Shown here in pieces: positions 1 to 9,496 of a stretch of 64,000 bases of DNA. How positions within the stretch are numbered: position 1 is the first letter of the stretch; each line of letters opens with the position of its first letter. Under the pieces are notes generated by a model. The model was not told the DNA's origin and searched no databases. It saw nothing but the letters and a program-made list of their open reading frames with translations. Position numbers and translations under genes: made by a program. The stretch covers positions 82,471-146,470 of the forward strand of contig DATFFH010000077.1 in NCBI GenBank assembly GCA_035250245.1. Direction: 5' to 3'. The DNA comes from Luteimonas_C sp035250245. GTDB lineage: Bacteria; Pseudomonadota; Gammaproteobacteria; Xanthomonadales; Xanthomonadaceae.

Positions 1-264
1 GCTCGGCCTCGAGCGGTACGCGCCATTGACGCACGACCGAGCCATCTTCGCGAAGCTCATGAACCAAGTCGCCGATCAATGCTTTATCGTCGGCCGGTAT
101 CGTGCGGACGCGCGCCTGCACGATCTCGCCTTCGCAGGCGCTTTCGCCGCCTCTGGAGACGATCAGCGGCGAATCGGCGGCCTTCTCGCCCGCATAGAAA
201 GAGAACACGAATCCTTCGTCGGCCGGCGGAGGAGATGCAAGGGCGAGGAGTGCGGCCAGGACGA

Positions 265-268
<4 letters not shown>
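1..268 (-). CDS. Partial hypothetical exported protein overlapping the sufB stop
   Basis: The reading frame opens with ATG at 268-266, overlapping the TGA stop of sufB by four bases (ATGA), and runs off the left edge without a stop for 89 codons. The overlap implies translational coupling to sufB. The first 12 or so residues (MIVLAALLALAS) form a short hydrophobic leader that could be a minimal signal peptide, although it has no basic n-region. The rest is a mixed hydrophilic sequence rich in Glu and Asp with one Cys near residue 43. I do not recognise the family. The SUF context suggests the gene is co-transcribed with the iron-sulfur assembly genes, but no function can be assigned. sufC would be expected further downstream, outside the window. 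Confidence 0.6.
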
Positions 269-1704
<1,436 letters not shown>

Positions 1705-1714
1705 GTCGGCAGCC

Positions 1715-2167
1715 TCAGTTCGTAGCCAGTGCGGCCGGGATCGCCTTGTGGCGAGCGGCGGGCTTCGCGGGGGCGACCATCTCGGCCAGCGACACGCCGC
1801 GCAGCGCTTCGGCGACGACGTCGTTGATCCGGCGCCAATTGGCGCGGGCGCTGCAGGAGCGTTCGATGCCGCAGGCGCCGGCGTGGACGCTGCATTCGGT
1901 CATGCCGAGCGGGCCTTCCATCGCTTCGACGATTTCGATCAGCGAGATGTCGGCGGGCGGACGCGCCAAGCGGTAGCCGCCGCTGGCGCCGCGGAAGGCC
2001 TCGACCAGTCCGGCCTGGGCCAGGGGCTTGAGTACCTTGGCCACAGTCGGCGGCTCCAGGCCGGCGCGCTCGGCCAGGCCCGTCGCGCTGAGCACGGCGT
2101 CGGGCTCGCTGGCCAGCACGGTCAGCACCACGCTGGCGTAATCGGTGAGTTTGGTGACCCGGAGCAT
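1715..2167 (-). CDS. Rrf2-family Fe-S regulator of the SUF operon
   Basis: This 150-residue protein has an N-terminal winged helix (about 1-80) typical of Rrf2 proteins, with the recognition region E-P-P-T-V-A-K-V-L-K and the wing G-G-Y-R-L-A-R. Three cysteines at 92, 99 and 105 match the spacing of the [2Fe-2S] ligands in IscR (92, 98, 104), with one extra residue in the first gap. The protein probably binds a cluster and senses Fe-S status. It is the first gene of the operon, 10 bases before sufB, and a dyad 40 bases upstream is a likely autoregulatory operator. The family name in databases is usually 'SUF system Fe-S cluster assembly regulator'. The cluster ligands and the operator are inferences. 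Confidence 0.92.
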   Translation of the reverse strand: MLRVTKLTDYASVVLTVLASEPDAVLSATGLAERAGLEPPTVAKVLKPLAQAGLVEAFRGASGGYRLARPPADISLIEIVEAMEGPLGMTECSVHAGACGIERSCSARANWRRINDVVAEALRGVSLAEMVAPAKPAARHKAIPAALATN

Positions 2168-2206
2168 CGGAGTGGCTCGAAGCCGGTGCCGGCTTCTGGC
2201 TGGTTT

Positions 2207-2231
2207 AATGAGTACCGAAATTGTACTGATT
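2207..2231. promoter_or_regulatory. Candidate operator dyad of the SUF regulator
   Basis: A 25-bp imperfect inverted repeat has arms AATGAGTAC and GTACTGATT around a 7-base spacer, with eight of nine arm positions complementary. It lies 40-64 bases upstream of the Rrf2 regulator start and is more AT-rich than its surroundings. A TTGACC hexamer reads toward the regulator at 2243-2238. No good -10 box stands at 17 bases, so the exact promoter is unresolved. Autoregulation by the Rrf2 protein is an inference. Confidence 0.5.
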
Positions 2232-2278
2232 AGACCGGGTCAAGCCAAGTGGCCTGATTTCGGGTCGGCCGCGCGCGC

Positions 2279-2405
2279 GTAGCCCGGGTGGAGCGAAGCG
2301 ATACCCGGGGTCGCCATCTCCAAGAGATAAGCCAATTCCGGCGAAGCTATATCGCGAATGTCGCTTAATGGTGCCCCGGGTATCGCTTCGCTCCACCCGG
2401 GCTAC
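2279..2405. repeat. REP family A inverted pair
   Basis: Two arms beginning GTAGCCCGGGTGGAGCGAAG (2279-2310 and, inverted, 2374-2405) flank about 63 bases of unrelated sequence. Each arm is itself palindromic around GAGCGAAGC. This pair occupies much of the 333-base gap between the SUF regulator and the SET-domain gene. The rest of that gap holds the operator dyad and the leader of the SET gene. Confidence 0.9.
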
Positions 2406-2500
2406 GGTCTTCCTGCGAAAGCCGGCAGCCTGCATGCGATGGCTTCGCGAGTCGCTTTCGGGCGAAAATAGCGGTTCGACTTTTACGGAAAGAGCCCTCG

Positions 2501-2968
2501 ATGCCGAAGAAAATCGCCGCCCGCCTATCCCCGATCCACGGCAACGGCGTTTTCGCCACCGACACGATCAAGAAGGGCGAACGGGTCGTCCGCTACAAGG
2601 GCAAGCTGCGCACCCACGAGGAAGTGGACGAGGCCTACGGCGAGATCGACGAGAACGGCCACACCTTCCTGTTCACCCTCAACGACGACTATGTGGTGGA
2701 CGCCAACATCGACGGCAACATCGCGCGCTGGATCAACCACAGCTGCAAGCCGAATTGCGAAGCGGTGATCCAGGAAAACGGCAAGGGCAAGCGCCACAAG
2801 GACAAGGTCTTCATCGAGGCGATCCGCGACATCAAGCCGGACGAAGAGCTGACCTACAACTACGGCATCGTCCTGGACGAGCCGCACACGGCCAAGAACA
2901 AGAAGCTCTGGGCATGCAAATGCGGTGCCAAGAACTGCACCGGCACCATGCTCCAGCCCAAGCGCTGA
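2501..2968 (+). CDS. SET domain protein-lysine methyltransferase with post-SET zinc motif
   Basis: This 155-residue protein consists almost entirely of a SET domain that would transfer methyl groups from S-adenosylmethionine to lysine side chains. Visible motifs are the SAM-binding H-G-N-G-V-F (13-18), the N-H-S-C-K-P-N-C knot motif (79-86), the E-E-L-T-Y-N-Y-G motif with the catalytic tyrosine region (115-122), and a post-SET C-x-C-x4-C (139, 141, 146) that with Cys82 would bind zinc. It has no signal peptide, so it should act in the cytoplasm. Stand-alone SET proteins of this size occur in Xanthomonadaceae and some pathogens. The substrate is unknown; ribosomal, nucleoid or host proteins are all possible. 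The start at 2501 places the GxG motif at the usual distance. It stands alone between REP A and a stem-loop. Confidence 0.9.
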   Translation: MPKKIAARLSPIHGNGVFATDTIKKGERVVRYKGKLRTHEEVDEAYGEIDENGHTFLFTLNDDYVVDANIDGNIARWINHSCKPNCEAVIQENGKGKRHKDKVFIEAIRDIKPDEELTYNYGIVLDEPHTAKNKKLWACKCGAKNCTGTMLQPKR

Positions 2969-2977
2969 TCCGGTCTG

Positions 2978-2997
2978 CCGGCCCCGGCAGGGGCCGG
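2978..2997 (+). terminator. Stem-loop after the SET gene
   Basis: A perfect 8-bp GC stem (CCGGCCCC, loop GGCA, GGGGCCGG) begins 10 bases after the SET stop codon. It could end transcription or protect the mRNA 3' end. It has no U-tract, so intrinsic termination is uncertain. Confidence 0.4.
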
Positions 2998-3117
2998 TCC
3001 CTAACTTCCGGATGCAATAAACCGGCAAAGGGTTGCCATGACTGATGCCAGTCGGTAACCCCTGACCTTCGCAGTACTTTGCGCATCACTGGGCTCAGGC
3101 CCGATGGGGGAACACTG

Positions 3118-5346
3118 ATGCGCGTTGCACGTTTGGCCCTGGCCGTGCTTTCGGCGCTGTCGGCGCCTGCTTTCGCGGTGGAAATCGACGGCAGGATAGA
3201 TCCCGCGGAATGGCAGGGCGCCCAGCACGTCACCGATTTCCGCCAGGTGCAGCCGTTGAACGGCCAGCCGGCGTCGCAGCCGACCGAGGCCTGGATCCTG
3301 GCGACGCCGGAAGGCTTGGCGATCGCGTTCAAGAACGTGCAGCCGGCCGACGTGCCGCGCACCCGGCAGCGCGTGCAGCGCGACTTCGAAGACCAGGTCG
3401 ACCGGGTCAACCTGATGATCGATTTCGACGGCGACGGCCGCACCGGCTACAACTTCACCGTCGCTTCCACCGGCGGCGTCGCCGATGCGGTGATCACCAA
3501 CGAGAACAACTTCAACGATGACTGGGACGGCAACTGGAAGCATGCCGTGAGCGAGGAAGGCGACATCTGGTCGGTGGAGATGCTGATTCCCTGGTACATC
3601 GCGCCGATGCACAACGCCAACGGCGACAAGCGGCGGATGAAGATCTATCTCGATCGCGTGGTCGGTTCCACCGGTCAGCGGTCGGGCTGGCCGGTGGCCA
3701 GTTTCGAGCGTCCGCGCTTCCTGTCCGATTTCAGTCCGATCGAGGTGCAGAAATACAGCCAGTCGCTGTTGGCGATCACGCCTTATGCGTCAGGCCTGTA
3801 CGACAACGTGCGCCGCGACAGCGACTTCGACGGCGGCGTGGACATCTTCTGGAAGCCGAACGGGCAGTTCCAAGCCACGGCGACGATCAATCCGGATTTC
3901 GGCCAGGTGGAGAGCGACGACCTGGTCGTCAACTTCAGCGCCACCGAGACCTTCATCAGCGACAAGCGTCCGTTCTTCACCGAGAACCAGGGCATTTTCG
4001 AATACACCACGCCGTCGGATTTCAGCCAGCTGTTGTACACGCGCCGGATCGGCGCGCCTGCCGACGACGGCAACGGCGCCGGCGACATCACCGCCGCGGT
4101 CAAGCTCAACGGCAGCCTGGGCCAGACCAAGTACGGCGTGTTCGCCGCCGACGAGGCGGACGAGGTCGGGCGCTCGTTCTACGCGTTGCGTTTGGTGCGG
4201 GATTTCAGCAACCAGAACCTGGGTTTCATGGCGACCCAGGTCGAACGTCCGTTCCTGGACCGCGAAGCCACGGTGATGGGCGTCGACCACAACTGGCGGC
4301 CGACGCCGCGCTGGAACGTGCGCACCCGCGTGTTCGGCAGCAAGATCGACCAGCATGGCGAGACGGTCAGCGATCTCGGCGCCACGGTTTGGGCCGACTA
4401 CGAAATGGACCACGGCTGGCGCCAGCAGTGGATCGCGATGCACTTCGGCAACGACCTGGACATCAACGATGCCGGCTATCTGTCTCAAAACAGCCTCAAC
4501 TATTTGCATTGGGAGGTGCGCAGGCGCTTCACCGAATTGCCGGCAGGATCGCGTTACGCCTCGAAGGATTGGCGCGGCCGTATCAGCACGGTGCGCAACG
4601 ACCATGGCGAAAAGCTCAACGACCAGTTCCGGCTCAGCCGCGAAGGCCGTTTGCGCAACGGCAGCTACGAATACGCCCAGATCAACATCAACAGTTCCGG
4701 CGTGGACGATCTGCTGACTCGCGGCCACGGCTCGGTGAAAACCCCGACGAACTTCAATTCGGTTTACCAATACGAGCGTCCGCGCAAAGGGCGTTGGGCG
4801 CACAACCTGGAAGCGCAATTGTCCAGCGACGGCCTGGCCGGCAACGACAAGATCGGCTGGAGCCTGGAGTACGAACCGACCTATTTCATCAGCGATGCGT
4901 TCAGCCTCTACGCCGGTTTCTATGCCGACGAGACACCGGATTGGTTGTTATGGAGTCATGACAACCTGATCGGCAGCTTCCGCGGCCGCGAGTGGCACAT
5001 CAACGCCGGCATGAACTGGAACATCGACGAGAAGCAGGAACTGCGGGTCAAGCTGCAGTCGCTGGCCATCGACGCGCAGCTGCGGCAGGCGTACCGGGTG
5101 GACGGCGCCGGCAACGCGATCCCCAGCAACGATCCGATCGACGATTTCAGTTTGAGCAATCTGGGGTTCCAGATCCGATACCGCTACGAACTGGCGCCGC
5201 TGTCGTATCTGTACATCGTGTACGGGCGCGGCGGTTTCGACCGGAACGAATTCTCGGACGGCGCCGGGCATCTGCTGAGGGACAGCTTCGAATTGCGGGA
5301 TGCGGAGCAGTTGCTGGTGAAGTTCAGTTATCGGTTCGAGTTGTAA
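3118..5346 (+). CDS. Exported DUF5916 protein with N-terminal CBM9-like domain
   Basis: The 742-residue protein starts with a clear signal peptide (MRVARLALAVLSALSAPAFA, cleavage before V-E-I-D-G). I prefer the ATG at 3118 over one at 3079 because GGGGGAA lies 6 bases upstream and the signal peptide then begins cleanly. Residues about 21-220 resemble the family 9 carbohydrate-binding fold found at the front of DUF5916 proteins (D-G-x-I-D-P-A-E-W opening, D-F-D-G-D-G-R-T-G-Y turn). The remainder is rich in alternating aromatic strands and ends in Y-R-F-E-L, consistent with an outer-membrane beta-barrel. Function is unknown; a role in surface or glycan-related transport is only a suggestion. 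The gene appears monocistronic, followed by a family E repeat. Confidence 0.85.
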   Translation: MRVARLALAVLSALSAPAFAVEIDGRIDPAEWQGAQHVTDFRQVQPLNGQPASQPTEAWILATPEGLAIAFKNVQPADVPRTRQRVQRDFEDQVDRVNLMIDFDGDGRTGYNFTVASTGGVADAVITNENNFNDDWDGNWKHAVSEEGDIWSVEMLIPWYIAPMHNANGDKRRMKIYLDRVVGSTGQRSGWPVASFERPRFLSDFSPIEVQKYSQSLLAITPYASGLYDNVRRDSDFDGGVDIFWKPNGQFQATATINPDFGQVESDDLVVNFSATETFISDKRPFFTENQGIFEYTTPSDFSQLLYTRRIGAPADDGNGAGDITAAVKLNGSLGQTKYGVFAADEADEVGRSFYALRLVRDFSNQNLGFMATQVERPFLDREATVMGVDHNWRPTPRWNVRTRVFGSKIDQHGETVSDLGATVWADYEMDHGWRQQWIAMHFGNDLDINDAGYLSQNSLNYLHWEVRRRFTELPAGSRYASKDWRGRISTVRNDHGEKLNDQFRLSREGRLRNGSYEYAQININSSGVDDLLTRGHGSVKTPTNFNSVYQYERPRKGRWAHNLEAQLSSDGLAGNDKIGWSLEYEPTYFISDAFSLYAGFYADETPDWLLWSHDNLIGSFRGREWHINAGMNWNIDEKQELRVKLQSLAIDAQLRQAYRVDGAGNAIPSNDPIDDFSLSNLGFQIRYRYELAPLSYLYIVYGRGGFDRNEFSDGAGHLLRDSFELRDAEQLLVKFSYRFEL

Positions 5347-5350
5347 GATT

Positions 5351-5505
5351 CTTCCTCCCCTTGCAGGAGAGGATGCCCGAAAGGCAGGAGAGGGGGGCGT
5401 GAGCGTAGCGGGCGTGCTTTGGTTGTTGCTCAGAAGATACGCAAAAGCCGAACCCTCTCCCTGGCGCTTCGCGCCTGTCCCTCTCCCGTAAAAGGGAGAG
5501 GGACG
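5351..5505. repeat. REP family E element
   Basis: This element is built from palindromic CTCTCCC/GGGAGAG blocks and holds the core CCTCTCCCTGGCGCTTCGCG near 5453. Almost the same 40-base core returns near 29885 and 61045. It fills the space between the convergent DUF5916 and lipoprotein genes. Confidence 0.8.
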
Positions 5506-5520
5506 TAATCGGGCCGCGGC

Positions 5521-6240
5521 TTACGGCTTCACTTCTCTGATATCCGCCGATCCGATCCGCCACGCCCGCTGCTCCGCGCTAGCGCCATCCACCACGGCGC
5601 GGCGCAGCACATAAGCGCCGACGTATTTGCGGACGCTGCCGTCGTTGCGCGTGGCGCTGATCGCGATCGGTACTTCGATATAGCGCGATCCTGCGGCGGC
5701 GTCGACGCGGCCGGGCGGTTGGATCTCGACTTCGACCTTCGCGGTCTCGGTGAAACCGGCGGCGAATTGCTCTGGCGTCTGCCCGCTGCTGCGGCCATCG
5801 TCCGACCACAGCGAGTAGGCGCGGGCGAAGCTGCGGCTGTTGATCGAGTCGTAGTAATCGCGGACCACCGCGACAGCATCTTCCGGCGTCGGCTCGGGCG
5901 CGGCCGTCGCATCGCTGGGCGCATTTTCGCTATCCGTTTCGGCACTGCCGGGCAGCAATCCGGTTTCCGGATTGGCGGGATCTACTTCGGCGCCGGCGTC
6001 GGTTCCGTCCGCGATTTCGACCGGCGGCGGTTCGCCGCCGACGCTGGCGACCTGGCCGGGGCCGGGTTTGTCGGGCATGCCGGTGATCGAACCGCTCGAG
6101 CCGGCAGGCGCGGGCAAGCCCGCCTGTTCTTCCGGTGTCTGCGTTTGTTCGTTCTTGTCCCGTTTGCAAGCCGCGATCGACATCGCCAGCGCGAACGACG
6201 CGAAGACCGCCAGTATCGGTTTCATGGCAAGCCGGTTCAT
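5521..6240 (-). CDS. Hypothetical lipoprotein with NTF2-like C-terminal half
   Basis: The 239-residue protein carries a lipoprotein signal: hydrophobic A-V-F-A-S-F-A-L-A-M then the lipobox S-I-A-A-C, with the lipidated Cys at 25 (20 if translation starts at the internal MKPIL). Residues about 26-130 are a low-complexity Pro/Gly/Ala/Glu linker. The C-terminal 110 residues contain V-R-D-Y-Y-D-S-I-N-S-R-S-F-A-R-A-Y-S-L-W, which looks like an NTF2-like or DUF4878-type fold. The gene overlaps the upstream DUF1439 gene by four bases, so the two lipoproteins are translationally coupled. The function is not known. Confidence 0.8.
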   Translation of the reverse strand: MNRLAMKPILAVFASFALAMSIAACKRDKNEQTQTPEEQAGLPAPAGSSGSITGMPDKPGPGQVASVGGEPPPVEIADGTDAGAEVDPANPETGLLPGSAETDSENAPSDATAAPEPTPEDAVAVVRDYYDSINSRSFARAYSLWSDDGRSSGQTPEQFAAGFTETAKVEVEIQPPGRVDAAAGSRYIEVPIAISATRNDGSVRKYVGAYVLRRAVVDGASAEQRAWRIGSADIREVKP

Positions 6241-6794
6241 TGCAGCCGCACCACGACCCGGCCGCGGTCGATATCGACACCGCCGATGCGCTTGCCGGCC
6301 GGCAGTTTTTCCAGCAGATCGGGATCGAGCCGGTACACCGGCTCGCTGCGCGCGTATTCGGCGAGCAGGCTGTTGACCACGCCGCGCGCGCCGCCCTTGA
6401 TCAGCGAGCCGGAGCCGGGCAGGTCGAATTGCAGCAATTCGGGATCGGTCAGATGCAGGCCTTGCGTCGTCGCGTCGTAGCGCAGGCCGCTGCTCAACGC
6501 CAAGTGACCGGTCGGCGCGCCCTGGCCGCCTAGCGCGCCGATGCCCATGTCGAATTCCAGGCGCAACCGCTGCTCGCCCGGCGGCAGCGACAGCCGCGGA
6601 TTGGCCAGCGTGACCGAGACCAGGCCGCCGAGCTTGTCGAAATCGCGCGGGAAACGGTTGTCGAGGTAACGCTGCAACTGCGGCGCGCCGAACGACACTT
6701 CGTCGTTCAGCCAGGCCGAGACCGCGCCGAGAGTGGAGCAGGCGGCCAAAACCGCTGCGAGCGACGCAAAGGCAAGTGTGCGGATGAAACGCAT
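6237..6794 (-). CDS. DUF1439 lipoprotein (YceB-like)
   Basis: This 185-residue protein has a lipoprotein leader ending L-A-A-C with Cys19, followed by a beta-rich domain. The opening of the mature part (S-F-G-A-P-Q-L-Q-R-Y-L-D-N-R-F-P) and the later V-D-I-D-R-G-R-V-V-V-R-L end are characteristic of DUF1439/YceB periplasmic lipoproteins, which have a lipid-binding-like tubular fold. The cellular role is unknown, though an envelope function is likely. It is the first gene of a two-lipoprotein unit, with its last four bases overlapping the start of the next gene. Confidence 0.82.
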   Translation of the reverse strand: MRFIRTLAFASLAAVLAACSTLGAVSAWLNDEVSFGAPQLQRYLDNRFPRDFDKLGGLVSVTLANPRLSLPPGEQRLRLEFDMGIGALGGQGAPTGHLALSSGLRYDATTQGLHLTDPELLQFDLPGSGSLIKGGARGVVNSLLAEYARSEPVYRLDPDLLEKLPAGKRIGGVDIDRGRVVVRLQ

Positions 6795-6851
6795 GCGGAC
6801 TCCGTGTTTGGGCGCAGCCTACGCGCCGGGAGTGAACGGGCGATTAGCGGC

Positions 6852-7280
6852 TCATTCCTTTAGCACGATGCGATGCGGCTGCAGGTAAGCGATCAACAGG
6901 CCCAGCAACAGGAAGCGGACGAGATCGAAGGCGATCTGCTTGACGGCCAGCGCGCCCGGCATCGGCTGCACGGCGTAATAGATCAGGTGCATGGGCACGA
7001 CCGAAACCAAGGCGATCGCCAGGCCGAAGCGCAAGCCTTGCCCGGCGGTGGAACGTCCTTCCGAAAAACCGAAGCGGTAGAGCCAGGTCATGGCGAAGCC
7101 GATCATGGCGTCGGCCAGCAGCATCCAGCCGAAGTAGGATCGCGAATCTTCTTGCGTGCGCAGCAAGGTTCCGACCAGCGGCGCGTAATCGCCCTTCAAC
7201 AGCAAGCCGTGCACCGCGAAGCCCGTCAGCAACGCGGCCACCGACATCGCCAGTCCGCAAATCCAGAAGCGCTTGTCCAT
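6852..7280 (-). CDS. Four-helix membrane protein of unknown function
   Basis: The 142-residue protein shows about four hydrophobic segments (around 7-29, 50-70, 86-106 and 112-132) separated by short charged loops and ends in a basic/acidic tail. It begins M-D-K-R-F-W, with no signal peptidase site, so it is an integral inner-membrane protein. I do not recognise a specific family with certainty. It lies alone between the DUF1439 lipoprotein and the M23 peptidase, on the same strand, with gaps of 57 and 66 bases. Confidence 0.72.
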   Translation of the reverse strand: MDKRFWICGLAMSVAALLTGFAVHGLLLKGDYAPLVGTLLRTQEDSRSYFGWMLLADAMIGFAMTWLYRFGFSEGRSTAGQGLRFGLAIALVSVVPMHLIYYAVQPMPGALAVKQIAFDLVRFLLLGLLIAYLQPHRIVLKE

Positions 7281-7346
7281 GGGAGCTCCGCATGCCGTGG
7301 CGTCGTTCGTGGCCGATGTTACTCGAACCGCGGCGAAGAAGCGGAT

Positions 7347-7898
7347 TCAGCGCCGGCCCGCGGGCCCCGACGATTGTGCGCGCAGCAGCGGCAAGGGATC
7401 GTAGGCGCCGTCGCGGCCGTAGATGCCGTAGTGCAGATGCGGCGGCGTGCCGCGCGCATTGCCGGTGTCGCCGACCGAGCCGAGCGCATCGCCGGCTTCG
7501 ACCACGCGGCCTGCGCGCAGGCCCTCGGCCCAGTCCTGCAGATGAGCGTAATAGTGGCGCTCGTGCGCCGGCCCGATCACCCACACTTGCTTGCCGCCCA
7601 GACCGCCGTCGCGCACGGACACGACCAGCCCGCGGGTCGTGCTGCGCACGGGCGTGCCGCGCGGGGCGAAGATGTCGATGCCCGCATGGGTGCGGTCGCG
7701 TCCGCGCGGCGCGCCGAACGTGTCGGCGATGCGGCGCGCCGCGACGCCTTCGACCGGAGAAGGCAGCGCGATGGGCGCGGGCGACCGCGACAGTTCCCAC
7801 CACGTGCGCGGCCAGATCATGAAAGGCTGTCGCCAGGCCCAAATGGCGGCGATCGCCAGCAGAGCCAACGCTGCGGCGGTTTTCAGCAGCGTTCGCAT
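7347..7898 (-). CDS. Membrane-anchored M23 family peptidase (LytM-like)
   Basis: This 183-residue protein has an N-terminal membrane anchor (about 5-22) and a periplasmic M23 zinc endopeptidase domain (about 50-165). The full metal set is visible: H-x3-D at 71 and 75 (H-A-G-I-D), a catalytic His near 119 (Y-A-H) and H-L-H at 154-156. It should cut peptide cross-links in peptidoglycan, and nothing suggests that it is inactive. It is about half the size of typical LytM proteins because it lacks coiled-coil or LysM modules. The DUF533 gene ends 9 bases upstream, so the two may be co-transcribed. Confidence 0.9.
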   Translation of the reverse strand: MRTLLKTAAALALLAIAAIWAWRQPFMIWPRTWWELSRSPAPIALPSPVEGVAARRIADTFGAPRGRDRTHAGIDIFAPRGTPVRSTTRGLVVSVRDGGLGGKQVWVIGPAHERHYYAHLQDWAEGLRAGRVVEAGDALGSVGDTGNARGTPPHLHYGIYGRDGAYDPLPLLRAQSSGPAGRR

Positions 7899-7907
7899 GC
7901 TGCGGGC

Positions 7908-8594
7908 TCAGCCCGCAGCGTCGCGGACTTGCGCTTCCAGTTTCGCCTTGAGCGCGTCGTCGAGTTTCAGCTGGCGTGCGAGCTCGTCCAGATAAGCCCG
8001 CTCCATGAAGCTCTGTTCGTCGGCAGCCAGTACGCTGGCCAAGTACATCTCGGAAGCCATCTCGGGCGTGGTGGCGGCACGCGCGACTTCGGCCGGATCC
8101 AGCGGACGCTCCAGCTCGGCGCTCAACCAGCCGCGCAGCTCCGCGTCGTCGTCGATGCGGCTGAATTCGCCTTCGATGACCGATTTCTCCCGAGCATCGA
8201 TGTGCCCGTCGGACTTGGCCGCGGCCACCAGCGCCTTCAGGATCGCCCGGCTATGCAATTCGGCTTCCGCAGGCGGCAAGCGATCGATCGTGCGCGGCTC
8301 GACCGCCTGGCCTTGCTGCTGCTTGTGTTCGGTGTACGCCTTGTAGGCCATCACGCCCAGCGCGGCCAAGCCGCCGTAAGTGGCGAGTTTGCGCGTCGTG
8401 CGATTGCGCCCCAGCAGCAAGCCCAGCGCGCCGCCGGCTAGCGCGCCCTTGCCGAAATCGGCATTGAGCAGGCCGCCGGCGCCCTGCTGCGGCGATGGCC
8501 CTTTCTGACCGCCGAGCAGGCCGTCCACTCCGCCCGACCCTAGGCCTTGTTGCGCAGTCTTCAGCAAACGGTCCAGGAAACCTTGGGCGCTCAT
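7908..8594 (-). CDS. DUF533 / TerB-like inner membrane protein (YebE-like)
   Basis: I place the start at the ATG at 8594, giving 228 residues (MSAQGFLDRLLK). An upstream extension of the frame is not supported because it lacks the family's opening. The N-terminal half has the G-G-L-L/G-K-G-A-L-A-G-G-A-L-G-L-L-L-G membrane region followed by a second hydrophobic stretch. The C-terminal half is the helical TerB-like domain with A-A-K-S-D-G-H-I-D. DUF533 proteins such as YebE are induced by envelope stress in other bacteria, but their function is unknown. Database names mentioning tellurite resistance reflect the fold only. The M23 peptidase follows 9 bases later. Confidence 0.87.
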   Translation of the reverse strand: MSAQGFLDRLLKTAQQGLGSGGVDGLLGGQKGPSPQQGAGGLLNADFGKGALAGGALGLLLGRNRTTRKLATYGGLAALGVMAYKAYTEHKQQQGQAVEPRTIDRLPPAEAELHSRAILKALVAAAKSDGHIDAREKSVIEGEFSRIDDDAELRGWLSAELERPLDPAEVARAATTPEMASEMYLASVLAADEQSFMERAYLDELARQLKLDDALKAKLEAQVRDAAG

Positions 8595-8671
8595 CGGGGA
8601 TGCTCCATCGCGAATGGGTGTTCCTATCCTAATGAGGGCATGCGGCCCGGCTTCAAGCCGGCCGCAATCCG

Positions 8672-9304
8672 TCAATGGCGCTGCTGCAGCGCCAAGCGCA
8701 AGCCCAGACCGACGAATACGCCGCCGATCAAGCGCTGCCGCCAGCGCGCGACACGCGGGCTGGCGTTCAAGCGCCGGCCGAAACGGCCGATGGCGAAGGC
8801 GAGCAGGGAACTGTGGGCGAAGCCGATCATCGACAGCAGGATTCCCAGCACGAGGAACTGCAGCCACACCCAGCCGCGTTCCGGGCGCACGAACTGCGGC
8901 AGGAAGGCCAGGAAGAACACGGCCACTTTAGGATTCAGCACGCCGGTCATCACCGAGCGTCGATAGACGCGCGCCGCGGGCACCGGCGCGGAGGTCTTCT
9001 GCTCCGCTTCCGCCTTCTCGCGCCAGGCCTTGATGCCGAGCCAAATCAGATACGCAGCGCCGGCCCATTTCAACGCATCGAAGGCGAGCGCCGAAGCGGC
9101 CAGCAGCGCCGACAAGCCCAATCCGGCCGCGAGCGCATGGATCAGCGTCGCGGTTTCCAAGCCCAAGCCGGCCTGCAGGCCGCGGCGCGTGCCGCCGGCG
9201 GCGGTCTGCGCGACGATCCAGGCCGTTCCCGGGCCGGGGATGAGCACCAGCACTACAGCGGCGGCGAGATAGGCGAGGAGAGTGGGAGCGTCGAACAGGG
9301 ACAT
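8672..9304 (-). CDS. LysE/RhtB family amino-acid exporter
   Basis: The 210-residue protein has the LysE translocator pattern: six hydrophobic segments, the first containing the V-L-I-P-G-P motif (V-L-V-L-I-P-G-P-G-T-A-W), and an internal N-P-K-V-A-V-F-F-L-A-F-L-P-Q-F motif around residue 123, which is diagnostic. Family members export lysine, homoserine, threonine or other small amino acids from the cytoplasm. The substrate cannot be deduced here. The gene stands alone: no LysG-type regulator is adjacent, and a REP A pair lies upstream. Confidence 0.92.
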   Translation of the reverse strand: MSLFDAPTLLAYLAAAVVLVLIPGPGTAWIVAQTAAGGTRRGLQAGLGLETATLIHALAAGLGLSALLAASALAFDALKWAGAAYLIWLGIKAWREKAEAEQKTSAPVPAARVYRRSVMTGVLNPKVAVFFLAFLPQFVRPERGWVWLQFLVLGILLSMIGFAHSSLLAFAIGRFGRRLNASPRVARWRQRLIGGVFVGLGLRLALQQRH

Positions 9305-9412
9305 GCGGCGATGCTCGCGGAACGGACATTCAGCCTAGCGCGATGCGCGTCGCCATGGATACATCGCAGTGTTGCATCGGGTGAGCCGCTGACGTGCGCA
9401 CGACTCGCATGC

Positions 9413-9496
9413 GTAGCCCGGTGGAGCGAAGCGATACCCGGGGCTTTGCGCATGCTGAGCTGTCTCCCGGGTATCGCTACGCTCCACCCTGGCTAC
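9413..9496. repeat. REP family A inverted pair overlapping a gene end
   Basis: Arms at 9413-9443 and 9466-9496 carry the family A sequence with a few substitutions (one G lost in the first arm, one A-to-T in the second as read on the minus strand). The right arm overlaps the last 20 bases of the DUF2784 gene and provides its C-terminal codons. Confidence 0.9.

Noticed and set aside
7908..8594. Tellurite resistance determinant
   Set aside because: The protein has a TerB-like fold and DUF533 features only. No ter operon is present.
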